A stretch of 64,000 nucleotides of DNA from NCBI RefSeq assembly GCF_037055355.1, contig NZ_CP146350.1, forward strand, positions 3,805,001-3,869,000, given 5' to 3'. The first letter of the stretch is position 1. The number at the start of each line of letters is the position of its first letter. This document shows positions 23,581 through 32,462 of the stretch, in pieces. This DNA comes from Streptomyces sp. DG1A-41. GTDB taxonomy: Bacteria > Actinomycetota > Actinomycetes > Streptomycetales > Streptomycetaceae. The notes below the pieces were generated by a model. The model made no database searches. It worked only from the letters and a program-made list of their open reading frames with translations, and was not told the origin of the DNA. The position numbers and the translations under genes were made by a program.

Positions 23581-25137
23581 ATGAGCCGTCAGAGCGGTCA
23601 GGAACCGTCAGAGTCGTCCCTTGCAGTCGCCGTCGTCCAGGAGTTCACCGTGCCGGCCACCCCTGCCCCGCCCCCGTCCCCATCCCCGTCCACCACCTCC
23701 ACCCCCGGGCACGACTCCGAGCCGTCGGCGCCCGAGCTGCGGCGACGGCAGCCGGACCGGGGCCTGGCCGCGCCGCCCGCGGAGGCTCCGGCCGTGCCGC
23801 GGCGGAGCGGCGTCGCGCTGGTCGCCTCGCTGCTCGGTTTCACCGTGATCACCATCGACGTCTCGGCCGTGAACATCGCGCTGCCCGCGATCCGGGACTC
23901 CCTCAGCGGCGGGATGACCGGGCTCCAGTGGGTGGTTGACGCGTACACCCTGATGTTCGCCGCCCTGATGCTCTCCGCGGGCGCCCTCGCCGACCGCACC
24001 GGCGCCCGCCGCGCCTACGCCTGGGGCGTGGCCTTGTTCACCGTCGCCTCGCTCGGCTGCGCGCTCGCGCCCGGCATCGGAGTGCTGGTCGGCGCACGCG
24101 TGGCGCAGGGCGCCGCCGCCGCGATCGTGATGCCGGCCTCGCTGGCGCTGATCCGGCAGGCCTACGAGGACGCCCGGGCGCGTGCCCGCGCCATCGCGCT
24201 GTGGACGGTCGGCGGCTCGGTGGCGATGGCCGCGGGTCCGGTGCTGGGCGGGCTGCTCACCGACTCGGCCGGCTGGCGGGCGGTCTTCCTGCTCAACCTC
24301 CCGGTGGGCGCGGTGATCCTGGGCCTGCTGGTCCGGGTGGAGCGCTCCCCGCGCCGGCCCGCCGCACTGGACGGCGGCGGCCAGCTCACCGCCGTACTGG
24401 CCCTGGCCGGGCTGGCCTTCGCGGTGATCGAGGGCGGCCGCCTGGGCTGGACCAGCGGACCCGTGCTGGCCGCCGCCGCGCTCGCCCTCGTCTCCGGGTG
24501 CGCCTTCCGCGTGGTGGAGGCCCGGCACCCCCGGCCCATGGTCCCACTGGGCATGCTGACGGACCGCCGGGTGGCCGTCCCGCTCGCGGTCGGTTTCGCT
24601 GTCAACGCCGCCTTCTACGGCGGAATCTTCCTGCTCGGGCTGTACTACCAGCAGCTGCGCGGGATGTCGGCGATCGCGGCCGGGCTGATGTTCGTCCCGA
24701 TGTCGGTTGTGGTGACGGCGACCAACCTGGTGTCGCCGCGGCTGGCGGAGCGGATCGGGCGGCGGCCGGTGATCGTCGCCGGGCAGCTGATCTTCACCGG
24801 CGCGATGCTGGCCCTGCTGCCGCTGGCCGTGCACACCCCGGTATGGCTGGTGCTCGTCCTGCTGCTGCCGCTGAGCGTCGGCGGGGCGCTCGCGGTGCCC
24901 GCGCTGACCGCGCTGCTGATGGACGCGGTCCCGCAGGAGCGCGCGGGGACCGCGTCCGGGCTGCTCAACTCCCTTCGCCAGACCGGCGGTGCGCTGGCCG
25001 TCGCCCTCTTCGGCAGCCTGCTCGCCGGCCCCGGCGGTGCCTTCTCCCTGCCGGGCATGCGCATCGGCCTCCTCGCCGTCGCCGCCCTCCTCCTCGCCAC
25101 CACCGCCCTCTCCCGCCTCCTCCTGCCCCGTGGCTGA
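23581..25137 (+). CDS. DHA2-family MFS multidrug transporter
   Basis: A 518-residue transporter with a long disordered N-terminus (Pro/Ser-rich, about 75 residues) and then about 14 membrane segments. The first is FTVITIDVSAVNIALPAIRD, carrying the D..VN.ALP motif D1 of DHA2 pumps; GALADRTGARRAYAWGV is motif A. Such proteins expel hydrophobic drugs or dyes using the proton gradient. The ATG at 23581 is the most likely start, though initiation further in cannot be excluded. Paired with the divergent XRE regulator. Confidence 0.85.
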   Translation: MSRQSGQEPSESSLAVAVVQEFTVPATPAPPPSPSPSTTSTPGHDSEPSAPELRRRQPDRGLAAPPAEAPAVPRRSGVALVASLLGFTVITIDVSAVNIALPAIRDSLSGGMTGLQWVVDAYTLMFAALMLSAGALADRTGARRAYAWGVALFTVASLGCALAPGIGVLVGARVAQGAAAAIVMPASLALIRQAYEDARARARAIALWTVGGSVAMAAGPVLGGLLTDSAGWRAVFLLNLPVGAVILGLLVRVERSPRRPAALDGGGQLTAVLALAGLAFAVIEGGRLGWTSGPVLAAAALALVSGCAFRVVEARHPRPMVPLGMLTDRRVAVPLAVGFAVNAAFYGGIFLLGLYYQQLRGMSAIAAGLMFVPMSVVVTATNLVSPRLAERIGRRPVIVAGQLIFTGAMLALLPLAVHTPVWLVLVLLLPLSVGGALAVPALTALLMDAVPQERAGTASGLLNSLRQTGGALAVALFGSLLAGPGGAFSLPGMRIGLLAVAALLLATTALSRLLLPRG

Positions 25138-25182
25138 CACCGTCTCCACGTCTCCAAGGTGCGCAGCGGAAGAGGAGCCGGA

Positions 25183-25947
25183 TCAGTCGGTGCCCAGGCC
25201 CTCGATCAGGCGGTTGAGGAAGCGGGTGAAGGTGGCTTCGGGGGTCAGGGTGCGTGCGGGAGACGAGAGGGCCTCGGCGAGTTCCGGGTGGTGGCCGTCC
25301 GCGGCGACGGTGGCGAGGTAGCGGGCTTCAGCCGCGGCCCGGTCGGGGGACTTGGCGGCTGCCGTCTGCGTGATCTCGTAGGTGACGTGTCCGGCGACGA
25401 ACGCGGTGAGCTGGGCGAAGATCTCCAGCTTCGCCGCGCCGTCCAGGCCGGTGGGGCGCAGGGCGGCGAGGGCGTGTTCCAGGAACGCCAGGGTGTGGGG
25501 GCCGAGGCTGCGGCGGGTGGAGAGGGCGGCGGGCAGCCAGGGGTGGCGGAGCATGAGGTCGCGCTGGAGGTGGGCGATGGTCTTCAGGTCGGCGCGCCAG
25601 TCGCCGGTGAGAGGGCCCGACGCGGGCAGTTCGCCGCTGACCTGGTCGACCATCAGTTCCAGCAGCGTTTCCTTGTCGGAGGCGTAGCTGTAGAGCGACA
25701 TGACTCCGGCTCCGACCTGTGCGGCGACCCGCCGCATGGTGACCGCTTCGAGCCCTTCCGCATCGGCCAGGGCCACGGCGGCCGCCGTGATCGCCTCGCG
25801 ACTGAAGCCCGGCCTGCGGCCCCTGCGGGGCTGATGGGCCGTCAGCCACAGCTGGTGAGGGTCGACGCCCCCGGTTCCGGACCCGCCGTCACGCGTCACC
25901 GTCTTCGTACTCCTGTTGATGTGGGTCGCCGTGGTGGTGCCTGCCAT
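25183..25947 (-). CDS. TetR-family repressor
   Basis: A 254-residue protein with a TetR HTH at about 55-100 (SREAITAAAVALADAEGLEA then MRRVAAQVGAGVMSLYSYAS) and a TetR_C_1-like ligand domain. I chose the ATG at 25947; the longer frame would run through the divergent promoter. The palindrome CGTACGACGTACG in the 50-base gap to the hydrolase gene is the obvious operator for both genes. Confidence 0.85.
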   Translation of the reverse strand: MAGTTTATHINRSTKTVTRDGGSGTGGVDPHQLWLTAHQPRRGRRPGFSREAITAAAVALADAEGLEAVTMRRVAAQVGAGVMSLYSYASDKETLLELMVDQVSGELPASGPLTGDWRADLKTIAHLQRDLMLRHPWLPAALSTRRSLGPHTLAFLEHALAALRPTGLDGAAKLEIFAQLTAFVAGHVTYEITQTAAAKSPDRAAAEARYLATVAADGHHPELAEALSSPARTLTPEATFTRFLNRLIEGLGTD

Positions 25948-25965
25948 CCAAGCATCCTCTATTCT

Positions 25966-25978
25966 CGTACGACGTACG
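25966..25978. promoter_or_regulatory. TetR operator CGTACGACGTACG
   Basis: Perfect 6+1+6 palindrome in the short divergent gap between the TetR gene and the CocE/NonD hydrolase. Its placement next to both starts fits autoregulation and control of the hydrolase. Confidence 0.6.
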
Positions 25979-25997
25979 TAAATTGAGGAGAGGGACC

Positions 25998-27713
25998 ATG
26001 ACGTTACGCAGCCACGACCCTGCGGCGAGGCCGGCCTGGACACCGCCCGGCCGGAAGCCGCCGCTGTCCTCACGGATGATGAGGGCGACCTGGCGCGGTC
26101 TCCCGGACAAGCGGCACGACATCGGGTGGGAGCCGGGGCTGGCGGTGCCGGGCGCCGACGGCAGTCCGTTGGTCACGGACCACTACTTCCCCCGGACGAC
26201 CGGCGACTTCCCGACCCTCCTGGTGCGGTCGCCGTACGGCAGGGGCCTGCCCTGGTCCCCCATGTACGGCATGCTCTTCGCCGAGCAGGGTTTCCACGTG
26301 GTCCTCCAGAGCTGCCGCGGCACCGGCGGCTCAGGCGGTGAGTTCCATCTGTGGCGCAACGAGGCCGCCGACGGCCGGGCCACGGTGTCCTGGCTGCGCG
26401 AACAGCCCTGGTTCAACGGGACGCTGGGGACGGTCGGCCCCAGCTACCTGGGATACGTGCAGTGGGCACTCGCCCTGGACCCCCCACCGGAGCTGAAGGC
26501 CATGGTGGTGCAGGTGGGTCTGCACGACCCCTACGCCCTGTTCTACGCGGACGGTGCCCTCCGGCTGGAGAACGCCCTGCTCGTCGGCCTGGGGATGACG
26601 TACCAGCATCGGGGGATCGCACCGTTCGCCAGGGCGACGCTGCGCATGCAGCGCCGTTTGCGCGACATCGTCACCGCACGGCCGCTGCGCGGGGCGTACG
26701 CGTCGGCTCTCGGAGACGTGCCGTGGCTGGAAGACGTGATGACGCACCCGGACGCCGGCGACCGGTACTGGCACGGCGCGTCCCTGGCACGGGCGGCCGA
26801 GCGGCTGAGCGTCCCGACGAGTCTGGTCTCCGGCTGGCACGACGCCCTGGTCGACCAGACCTTCGAGCAGTACGCCCGGCTGCGTCAGGCCGGATGCGAC
26901 ACCGCCCTGCTCGTCGGCCCCTGGACCCATACCTCCGCCTTGCAGCAGGGCTGGCCCGAGGTCTTCGCCGAAAGCCTCGCCTGGCTGCGCGCGCACCTGT
27001 GCACCGAGCCCTCCGGTCTGCGTCCCACGCGCGTGCGCGTGCACGTGGGCGGCGAGGACGCATGGCGGGACCTCGACGACTGGCCGTCCCTCTCCCCCGT
27101 GACCACCGAATGGGTTCCCGCCGCCGGCGGGCAGTTCGGCCGGCGAGCCGACGCGGCTCCCGCGGACGGCAAGGCTCCCGCGGACGGCGCGGGGTCCGCG
27201 CCCCTGGCGTCCCTGCTCTACGATCCGGCCGACCCCACGCCGTCCATCGGCGGCCCTCTGCTCTCCCGCACGGCCGGCCCCCGCGACAACAGCGCCCTGG
27301 AAGGCCGAGAGGACGTCCTGACCTTCACGGGCCCACCGCTGGCCGAACCCGTGGACATCCTCGGTCCGGTCTCCGCCCGGCTGAGCGTCTCCACGGACAC
27401 CGGGTACGCCGACGTCTTCACCCGCCTGTGCGACGTGGACGCGCAGGGCCGCTCCACCAACGTCTGTGACGGGCTGGCCCGGCTGGAGACGGTGGGGCAG
27501 GCGCCCTCGGAGGTCACCGTGCGGATGAGCTCCACCGCCTACCGCTTCCCGGCCGGGCACCGGATGCGGTGGCAGATCAGCGGGGGTGCCCATCCGCGCT
27601 ACGCCCGCAATCCGGGTACCGGCAAGTCCGCGGTGGACGCCGTCGACTTCACACCGACACGCATCACGCTGCACACCGGATCCGTGCTGACGCTTCCCCT
27701 GCTTCCCACGTGA
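25998..27713 (+). CDS. CocE/NonD-family hydrolase (peptidase S15 fold)
   Basis: A 571-residue alpha/beta hydrolase. The nucleophile is Ser 149 in GTVGPSYLGY (GxSYxG), the acid lies in VSGWHDALVDQ and the base His in VGPWTHTS, and the last 200 residues form the jelly-roll domain of the X-Pro dipeptidyl-peptidase/cocaine esterase family. Substrate unknown: esters or acyl amides. ATG at 25998 follows GAGGAGAGG. Probably repressed by the divergent TetR protein. Confidence 0.85.
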   Translation: MTLRSHDPAARPAWTPPGRKPPLSSRMMRATWRGLPDKRHDIGWEPGLAVPGADGSPLVTDHYFPRTTGDFPTLLVRSPYGRGLPWSPMYGMLFAEQGFHVVLQSCRGTGGSGGEFHLWRNEAADGRATVSWLREQPWFNGTLGTVGPSYLGYVQWALALDPPPELKAMVVQVGLHDPYALFYADGALRLENALLVGLGMTYQHRGIAPFARATLRMQRRLRDIVTARPLRGAYASALGDVPWLEDVMTHPDAGDRYWHGASLARAAERLSVPTSLVSGWHDALVDQTFEQYARLRQAGCDTALLVGPWTHTSALQQGWPEVFAESLAWLRAHLCTEPSGLRPTRVRVHVGGEDAWRDLDDWPSLSPVTTEWVPAAGGQFGRRADAAPADGKAPADGAGSAPLASLLYDPADPTPSIGGPLLSRTAGPRDNSALEGREDVLTFTGPPLAEPVDILGPVSARLSVSTDTGYADVFTRLCDVDAQGRSTNVCDGLARLETVGQAPSEVTVRMSSTAYRFPAGHRMRWQISGGAHPRYARNPGTGKSAVDAVDFTPTRITLHTGSVLTLPLLPT

Positions 27714-28446
27714 GCGCCCAGTGGTGGGTCCGCTCGGCGATCCACCCCGCCATCGCCCCTACGCCGATGCCGATGGAACGCTCGTCCGGGGCGAAGTCGG
27801 GGAAGTGCGGGACGCTGACCGTCCTCGCGACGGCCGTGACCACCACCGCCACCCCGTCCCAGGCCGCCGCCTGCACCGGATACGTCGGACTCACCTTCGA
27901 CGACGGCCCGTCCGGCAACACGACCGGACTGCTCAACTCGCTCCGCCAAAGCGGCCTACGGGCCACGATGTTCAACGAGGGCCGGTACGCCGCCGCCCAC
28001 CCGTCCCTGGTCCGGGCCCAGGCGGCGGCCGGTATGTGGATCGGCAACCACAGCTACACCCACCCGCACCTGACCCGCCTGAACCAGGCACAGATCGACT
28101 CCGAGATCTCCCGGACCCAGCAGGCCATCGCCAACGCGGGAGGCGGCACAGCGAAACTGTTCCGCCCGCCGTACGGCGAGACGAACGCGACGGTGAAGTC
28201 GGTCGCGGCCCGGCACGGCCTCACCGGGATCATCTGGCACGTCGACTCCCAGGACTGGAACGGCGCGAGCACCGACGCGATCGTCCAGGCCGCCGGCCGC
28301 CTCACCAACGGCCGGATCCTCCTCATGCACGACTGGTCCGCCAACGCCCTCGCAGCGATCCCCGCATCGCCCAGGGGCTGACGGCCCGGGGCCTGTGCGC
28401 GGGGACGATCTCCCCACAGACGGGGCGCGCGGTGGCTCCGGGCTGA
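27710..28446 (+). pseudogene. Secreted polysaccharide deacetylase, frameshifted near the end
   Basis: Carbohydrate esterase family 4 (NodB homology) domain with all motifs: LTFDDGPSG, HSYTH, RPPYG, DSQDW and ILLMHD, expected to remove N- or O-acetyl groups from chitin, xylan or peptidoglycan. A TVLATAVTTTATPSQAAA stretch before the domain is an imperfect signal peptide. The frame stops at 28381, but the normal tail (RIAQGLTARGLCAGTISPQT) continues in the next frame to 28446. Adding one C to the CCCC run at 28360-28363 restores it. The catalytic motifs precede the break, so a truncated enzyme might still work. Confidence 0.75.
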
Positions 28447-28587
28447 GTGAGCGGCGCGATGGCCTCCAGCGCCGTCGCGCCACCCTGGCAGGACCGGACG
28501 GCCCTGTTGCCGTACCCGCTCCTACGATTCGCCGCATGCCTGAATGGGTGACGCCCGCCTGATCCTGGGCAACGGCGCCGGTACGCG

Positions 28588-28912
28588 GTGCCCCACTGTG
28601 CCGCGCGTCCGTACCAGTTCGCCTTCAGCGAGCTCGACTACGCCTATCAGCCGTGGGACATCGGGGACGGGGTGGACGCCGGCGTCGGTGGGGTCGCGCT
28701 GGTGCTGGCCGGGGTCGGGGCCGCGGGGATCGTCGGGGCCGACATCGGTGCCGGGCTGCCGATCATCTTCGGTACGCCGGTCGCCACCGGCTGGTGCTGT
28801 GGGCCCTGGGGCGGGGCGTGTGGCTGGCGACGCGGCGGCACGGCAACGACGGCGGGACCGGCGGCCGACGCCCGGGCGGTTTCGCCCCCGGCGGGGTATG
28901 ACGGGCGGCACT
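28588..28912 (+). pseudogene. Possible degraded small membrane protein gene
   Basis: The 600-base gap 28447-29052 holds no clear gene. A hydrophobic run (GVGGVALVLAGVGAAGIVGA) lies in one frame, and a continuation (LVLWALGRGVWLATRR) lies in another, which would fit a decayed membrane protein. Support is weak. Confidence 0.25.
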
Positions 28913-29052
28913 CGCTACGGGCGGCGGCTCGCTTCCGGTGGCCGAAACTTTACGGTGGCCCGGTGGCGGGGCGGACAACATCCGTATGCGACCAGGGGGT
29001 TCACCTAGGTTGGTGGACCGGTCCCCCTTCCCCACCCCCAGGAGGCCCTGCC

Positions 29053-29859
29053 ATGCCCGACGACAGCCTGCGTGCCCGTATCGACACGTCCAAGCCGCAC
29101 TCGGCCCGCTTCTGGAACTACTTCGTCGGCGGCAAGGACAACTACGAGGTCGACCGCGAGATCGGCGACCAGATCAAGTCGATCTTCCCGGGTCTGGTCG
29201 ACGTGGCCGCCACGAGCCGTCGGTTCCTCGGGCGGGCCGTGCGGTATCTGGCCGTCGAGCAGGGTGTGCGGCAGTTCCTGGACATCGGCACCGGGCTGCC
29301 GACCGCCGACAACACGCACGAGGTCGCCCAGCGCGTGGCACCGGACTCCCGGATCGTGTACGTCGACAACGACCCCGTCGTGCTGGCCCACGCGGGCGCC
29401 CTGCTCACCAGCACGCCCGAGGGCACGACCGCCTATCTGGACGCCGACCTGTACGACCCGGAGGCGGTCCTGGCCGCCGCCGCGGGCACGCTCGACCTGT
29501 CCCGGCCTGTCGGCCTGATGATCCTCAACACGCTGGGGCACGTCGCCGACTACGAGCAGGCCCGTGACCTGGTGCGGCGGCTCATGGCCGGGCTGCCGGC
29601 CGGCAGCCACCTGGTGATCAGTGACAGCACCGCGACGAGTGAGGGCATGATCGCCGCGTCGGAGGCTTACAACGCGAGCGGGGCCGTGCCGTATTACGTC
29701 CGTGAGGTCGCCGAGATCGCCGGGCTCTTCGACGGGCTGGAGCTGGTGGAGCCAGGAGTTGTACGGGTGCCCGAGTGGCGGCAGGAGCCTGCCGAGGGGC
29801 CGGTCGGTGAGGGCGCCGCCGGTGTGGACGCGTACTGCGGCGTGGGCCGCAAGCCCTAG
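29053..29859 (+). CDS. SAM-dependent methyltransferase, DUF574 family
   Basis: A 268-residue methyltransferase of the actinobacterial PF04672 family. It opens with the family signature PHSARFWNYFVGGKDNYEVD; SAM motif I is FLDIGTGLPTADNTHEVAQ, followed by the acidic loop VDNDPVVLAHAGALL and LMILNTLGHVADY. Substrates are not known for the family, which is expanded in Streptomyces. ATG at 29053 with AGGAGG upstream. Confidence 0.85.
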   Translation: MPDDSLRARIDTSKPHSARFWNYFVGGKDNYEVDREIGDQIKSIFPGLVDVAATSRRFLGRAVRYLAVEQGVRQFLDIGTGLPTADNTHEVAQRVAPDSRIVYVDNDPVVLAHAGALLTSTPEGTTAYLDADLYDPEAVLAAAAGTLDLSRPVGLMILNTLGHVADYEQARDLVRRLMAGLPAGSHLVISDSTATSEGMIAASEAYNASGAVPYYVREVAEIAGLFDGLELVEPGVVRVPEWRQEPAEGPVGEGAAGVDAYCGVGRKP

Positions 29860-29955
29860 GGGAATCCGTACCGTTCCGTGCGGCGCCGTGGGGCCCTGTC
29901 ACCCGTACGGGCCGATCACCCAAGCCCTTCCCACCGCCCACGCGATAATCAGCAC

Positions 29956-30654
29956 ATGTCCGAACCACCCCCCGCCCCCGAGCCGGTCCGGCGGCTCATC
30001 GGTGATCTTCTCGCGGTGGGTGAGGCGTACGACCTCGTCCTCGCGGGCGGGTACGCGGTGCTGGCGCACGGGCTGGTGCGGCGGGCCGGGCGGGACGTGG
30101 ACGTCGCCACGGAGCACCCCGCCGGGATGGACGGCATCGCCGACACCGTCCGGACGGGGCTCGTGGGACGCGGCTGGCTCGTGCGGACACTGGAGAGCGA
30201 TCCGCTGTCCGCCCAGTTCCTCGTCACCGACGCGGCGACCGCTGCGGAGTACGAGACCGGCATCCGCAAGGAGGTGCTGTGGCGCCCGCCCGTGGCGACC
30301 GGGCTCGGGCAGGCCCTCTCCCTCGACGACCTCGTCGGCACCCGCGTGCGGGACCTGGCCGATCGCGGACTCGCCCGCGACCTGGTCTACGTACACGCCG
30401 CCTCGGCCCGCTGGAGCCATCCCGAACTGGAGGAACTCGGCCGCCGTCACGCCCCCGAACCCTTCGACCTCACCGATCTCCAGGCCCGGCTGACCGGCAC
30501 GGACTGGCTCGACGACAGAGCGTTCACCGCCCACGGCCTCGACGCCGCTGCCGTCGCCGGACTCCGCCGCTGGGCCCAGGAGTGGGCCGACGACATCGCG
30601 GAACGGCTCATCGAGGGCCGGGCCCCGGACGAGAGCGCCCCGGACGAGGAGTGA
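29956..30654 (+). CDS. Nucleotidyltransferase AbiEii-like protein
   Basis: A 232-residue protein with a nucleotidyltransferase core: LVLAGGYAVLAHGLVRRAGR followed by DVDVAT, giving the GG and DxD features, then an all-helical second half. This subgroup resembles AbiEii/MenT-like enzymes, but no antitoxin gene is adjacent, so a toxin role is doubtful. Start at the ATG 29956; an upstream in-frame codon lacks support. Confidence 0.65.
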   Translation: MSEPPPAPEPVRRLIGDLLAVGEAYDLVLAGGYAVLAHGLVRRAGRDVDVATEHPAGMDGIADTVRTGLVGRGWLVRTLESDPLSAQFLVTDAATAAEYETGIRKEVLWRPPVATGLGQALSLDDLVGTRVRDLADRGLARDLVYVHAASARWSHPELEELGRRHAPEPFDLTDLQARLTGTDWLDDRAFTAHGLDAAAVAGLRRWAQEWADDIAERLIEGRAPDESAPDEE

Positions 30655-30689
30655 GCGCACCGGGACTGGCCGGTCGGTACCCTGACCGG

Positions 30690-31166
30690 ATGGGGAAAGG
30701 GGCAACCGGGCAGGTGGGGGTGGTCGCCGCGCTCGTACGGGCGGCGTTCCTGGTGGACGGTGTGTATGCGGAGGCCAGCCGGGCGTACGGGCTGACACCG
30801 CAGCAGGGGCAGCTGCTCTGCGTACTGATGCCGCAGCCTTACGGGATGGGCGAGCTCGGGGAGATGCTCGGGCTGGCGAAGTCGAGTCTGACCGGGCTGG
30901 TGGACCGGACGGTGCAGCGCGGACTGGTACGGCGGGAGGCCGACCCGCGCGACGGGCGGGCCGTGCGGGTGGGGCTGACGGAGGAAGGCGCCGCGCTCGC
31001 CGAGGCGTTCTACACAGAGACCTGCCGCCGGATGGAGGCCCTGCCGTCCGGGCTCAGCGGCGCCGAGCGGGAACGGCTGGCCGTACTGCTGTCGCGGGTC
31101 GTGGTCGACAACGAGGTTCCCGAGGTGTTCGTGGAGGCCGAGCAGGTCTTCGGCGGCGTCGAGTAG
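30690..31166 (+). CDS. MarR-family regulator
   Basis: A 158-residue MarR winged-helix protein: TPQQGQLLCVLMPQPYGMGE, then MLGLAKSSLTGLVDRTVQRG and the wing VRREADPRDGRAVRVGLTEE. It dimerises and represses nearby or stress genes in response to phenolic ligands in related cases. 35 bases downstream of the nucleotidyltransferase gene and convergent with the MFS gene; target not evident. Confidence 0.85.
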   Translation: MGKGATGQVGVVAALVRAAFLVDGVYAEASRAYGLTPQQGQLLCVLMPQPYGMGELGEMLGLAKSSLTGLVDRTVQRGLVRREADPRDGRAVRVGLTEEGAALAEAFYTETCRRMEALPSGLSGAERERLAVLLSRVVVDNEVPEVFVEAEQVFGGVE

Positions 31167-31204
31167 CGGACCTTCCGAAGCTCACCGGACCTTCCGTCAG
31201 AAGC

Positions 31205-32392
31205 TCACCGTCCAGGCGCCGGGGCCATCGCCCGCTGCTCCCGCCTCCCCGCCGCCATCAGCGCCAGCGTCACCCCGGCCGACAGCGTCGCCATGGCCGT
31301 CATCGCTGCGGCCGGGGAGGTCAGTTGGGCCACCGAGCCGGCGAGCGCCGCGGCCACGCCCTGCATCGTGAGCATGCCGGCCGAGTGCAGTCCCAGGGCG
31401 TGACCCGTCAGTTCGTCGTGCGTCAGGGCCACCAGGCGCTCCTGCTGGACGAGGCTGGCGCCGAAGCCGACGGAGGCCAGCGTGACGGCGGCCGCCGCGA
31501 GCGGCAGCGGCGGGTGCAGCAGGAAGGGCACGTACGGGACGGCCAGGAGCAGCAGGAGCGGGAAGCCCAGGCGGGGGCGAAGCCGCGGTGGGACCAGGCG
31601 GCCCACCAGCACGTCCCCGGCCAGCATGCCCAGCGCGGCGAAGGCGAACAGGGTGCCGGCGGAGTCGGGGGCGTAGGAGACGTAGAGGGATTCGCAGCCC
31701 ACGACCAGGCCGTTGGGGATCCAGAGGGCCAGATAGACCTGGCGGCGGGGCGGGGACGACCACAGCAGGGCGTTGGCGCGCCACGTCGCCGACACCGAGG
31801 GGCGGCCGGTCGTACGGGGTGGGCGGCTGGTCAGGCCGAGGCGGACGACCGCGGCCGACAGCAGGTAGAGGACGGCGGACACCAGCAGGGAGATCCGCGG
31901 GGACAGCAGGGCCACGAGGGCACCGCCGGTCGCGTACCCGGCGATCTGCATGAGGCCGCTCATCATGTTGAAGACCGAGCGGCCCAGCAGATAGCCGTCC
32001 TTGGAGAGGATTTCGTTCAGCAGGCCCCAGCGCACTCCCCCGCCCACCGACTTCGCCAGCCCCATGGCCAGGACGATCGCGAAGAGGGTCCAGATCGGCA
32101 GTCCGGGCAGGGCCAGGGCCGCCGTGCCCGCAGCGAAGAGGAGGGGCAGGGCCGTCAGGGCCGCGCGCGGGGGCAGCCGGTCGGCCGCCGAGAGCAGGAA
32201 CATCGCGCCCACCACCTGCACCAGCGACGAGCCGGACATGCTCAGCGCGGACAGCAGCGGCGACTCGGTCGCCCGGTACACCAGGGTGCCCAGCGCCAGT
32301 TCGCCCATCGTCTGGGCGACCGTCTGCGCCGACGCGGCCAGGAAGAACGGGGTGAACTCGGGGGTACGGAACAGTTCGCGGTAGCTGCGCAT
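31205..32392 (-). CDS. MFS transporter
   Basis: A 395-residue, about 12-helix transporter starting MRSYRELFRTPEFTPFFLAA. The usual inter-helix loop motif A is weak. It resembles actinobacterial drug/metabolite exporters of the MFS_1/MFS_3 type. The ATG at 32392 abuts a divergent promoter with a perfect palindrome, and the ArsR protein on the other side presumably represses it. Confidence 0.8.
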   Translation of the reverse strand: MRSYRELFRTPEFTPFFLAASAQTVAQTMGELALGTLVYRATESPLLSALSMSGSSLVQVVGAMFLLSAADRLPPRAALTALPLLFAAGTAALALPGLPIWTLFAIVLAMGLAKSVGGGVRWGLLNEILSKDGYLLGRSVFNMMSGLMQIAGYATGGALVALLSPRISLLVSAVLYLLSAAVVRLGLTSRPPRTTGRPSVSATWRANALLWSSPPRRQVYLALWIPNGLVVGCESLYVSYAPDSAGTLFAFAALGMLAGDVLVGRLVPPRLRPRLGFPLLLLLAVPYVPFLLHPPLPLAAAAVTLASVGFGASLVQQERLVALTHDELTGHALGLHSAGMLTMQGVAAALAGSVAQLTSPAAAMTAMATLSAGVTLALMAAGRREQRAMAPAPGR

Positions 32393-32429
32393 CCGCGGAG
32401 TCTCCGGCGTCCCGGATCGCGTGGTTATT

Positions 32430-32449
32430 GTTTCGCACAGGTGCGAAAC
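32430..32449. promoter_or_regulatory. Perfect operator palindrome GTTTCGCACAGGTGCGAAAC
   Basis: Nine-base arms with a two-base centre, placed 14 bases upstream of the ArsR start codon and 37 bases upstream of the divergent MFS gene. An ideal site for a dimeric winged-helix repressor controlling both directions. Confidence 0.75.
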
Positions 32450-32462
32450 ATCGGGGGTGCGC

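Noticed and set aside
29956..31166. AbiE-type toxin-antitoxin system from the nucleotidyltransferase and MarR genes
   Set aside because: No AbiEi-like antitoxin. The neighbour is an ordinary MarR regulator, so a TA call is not supported.
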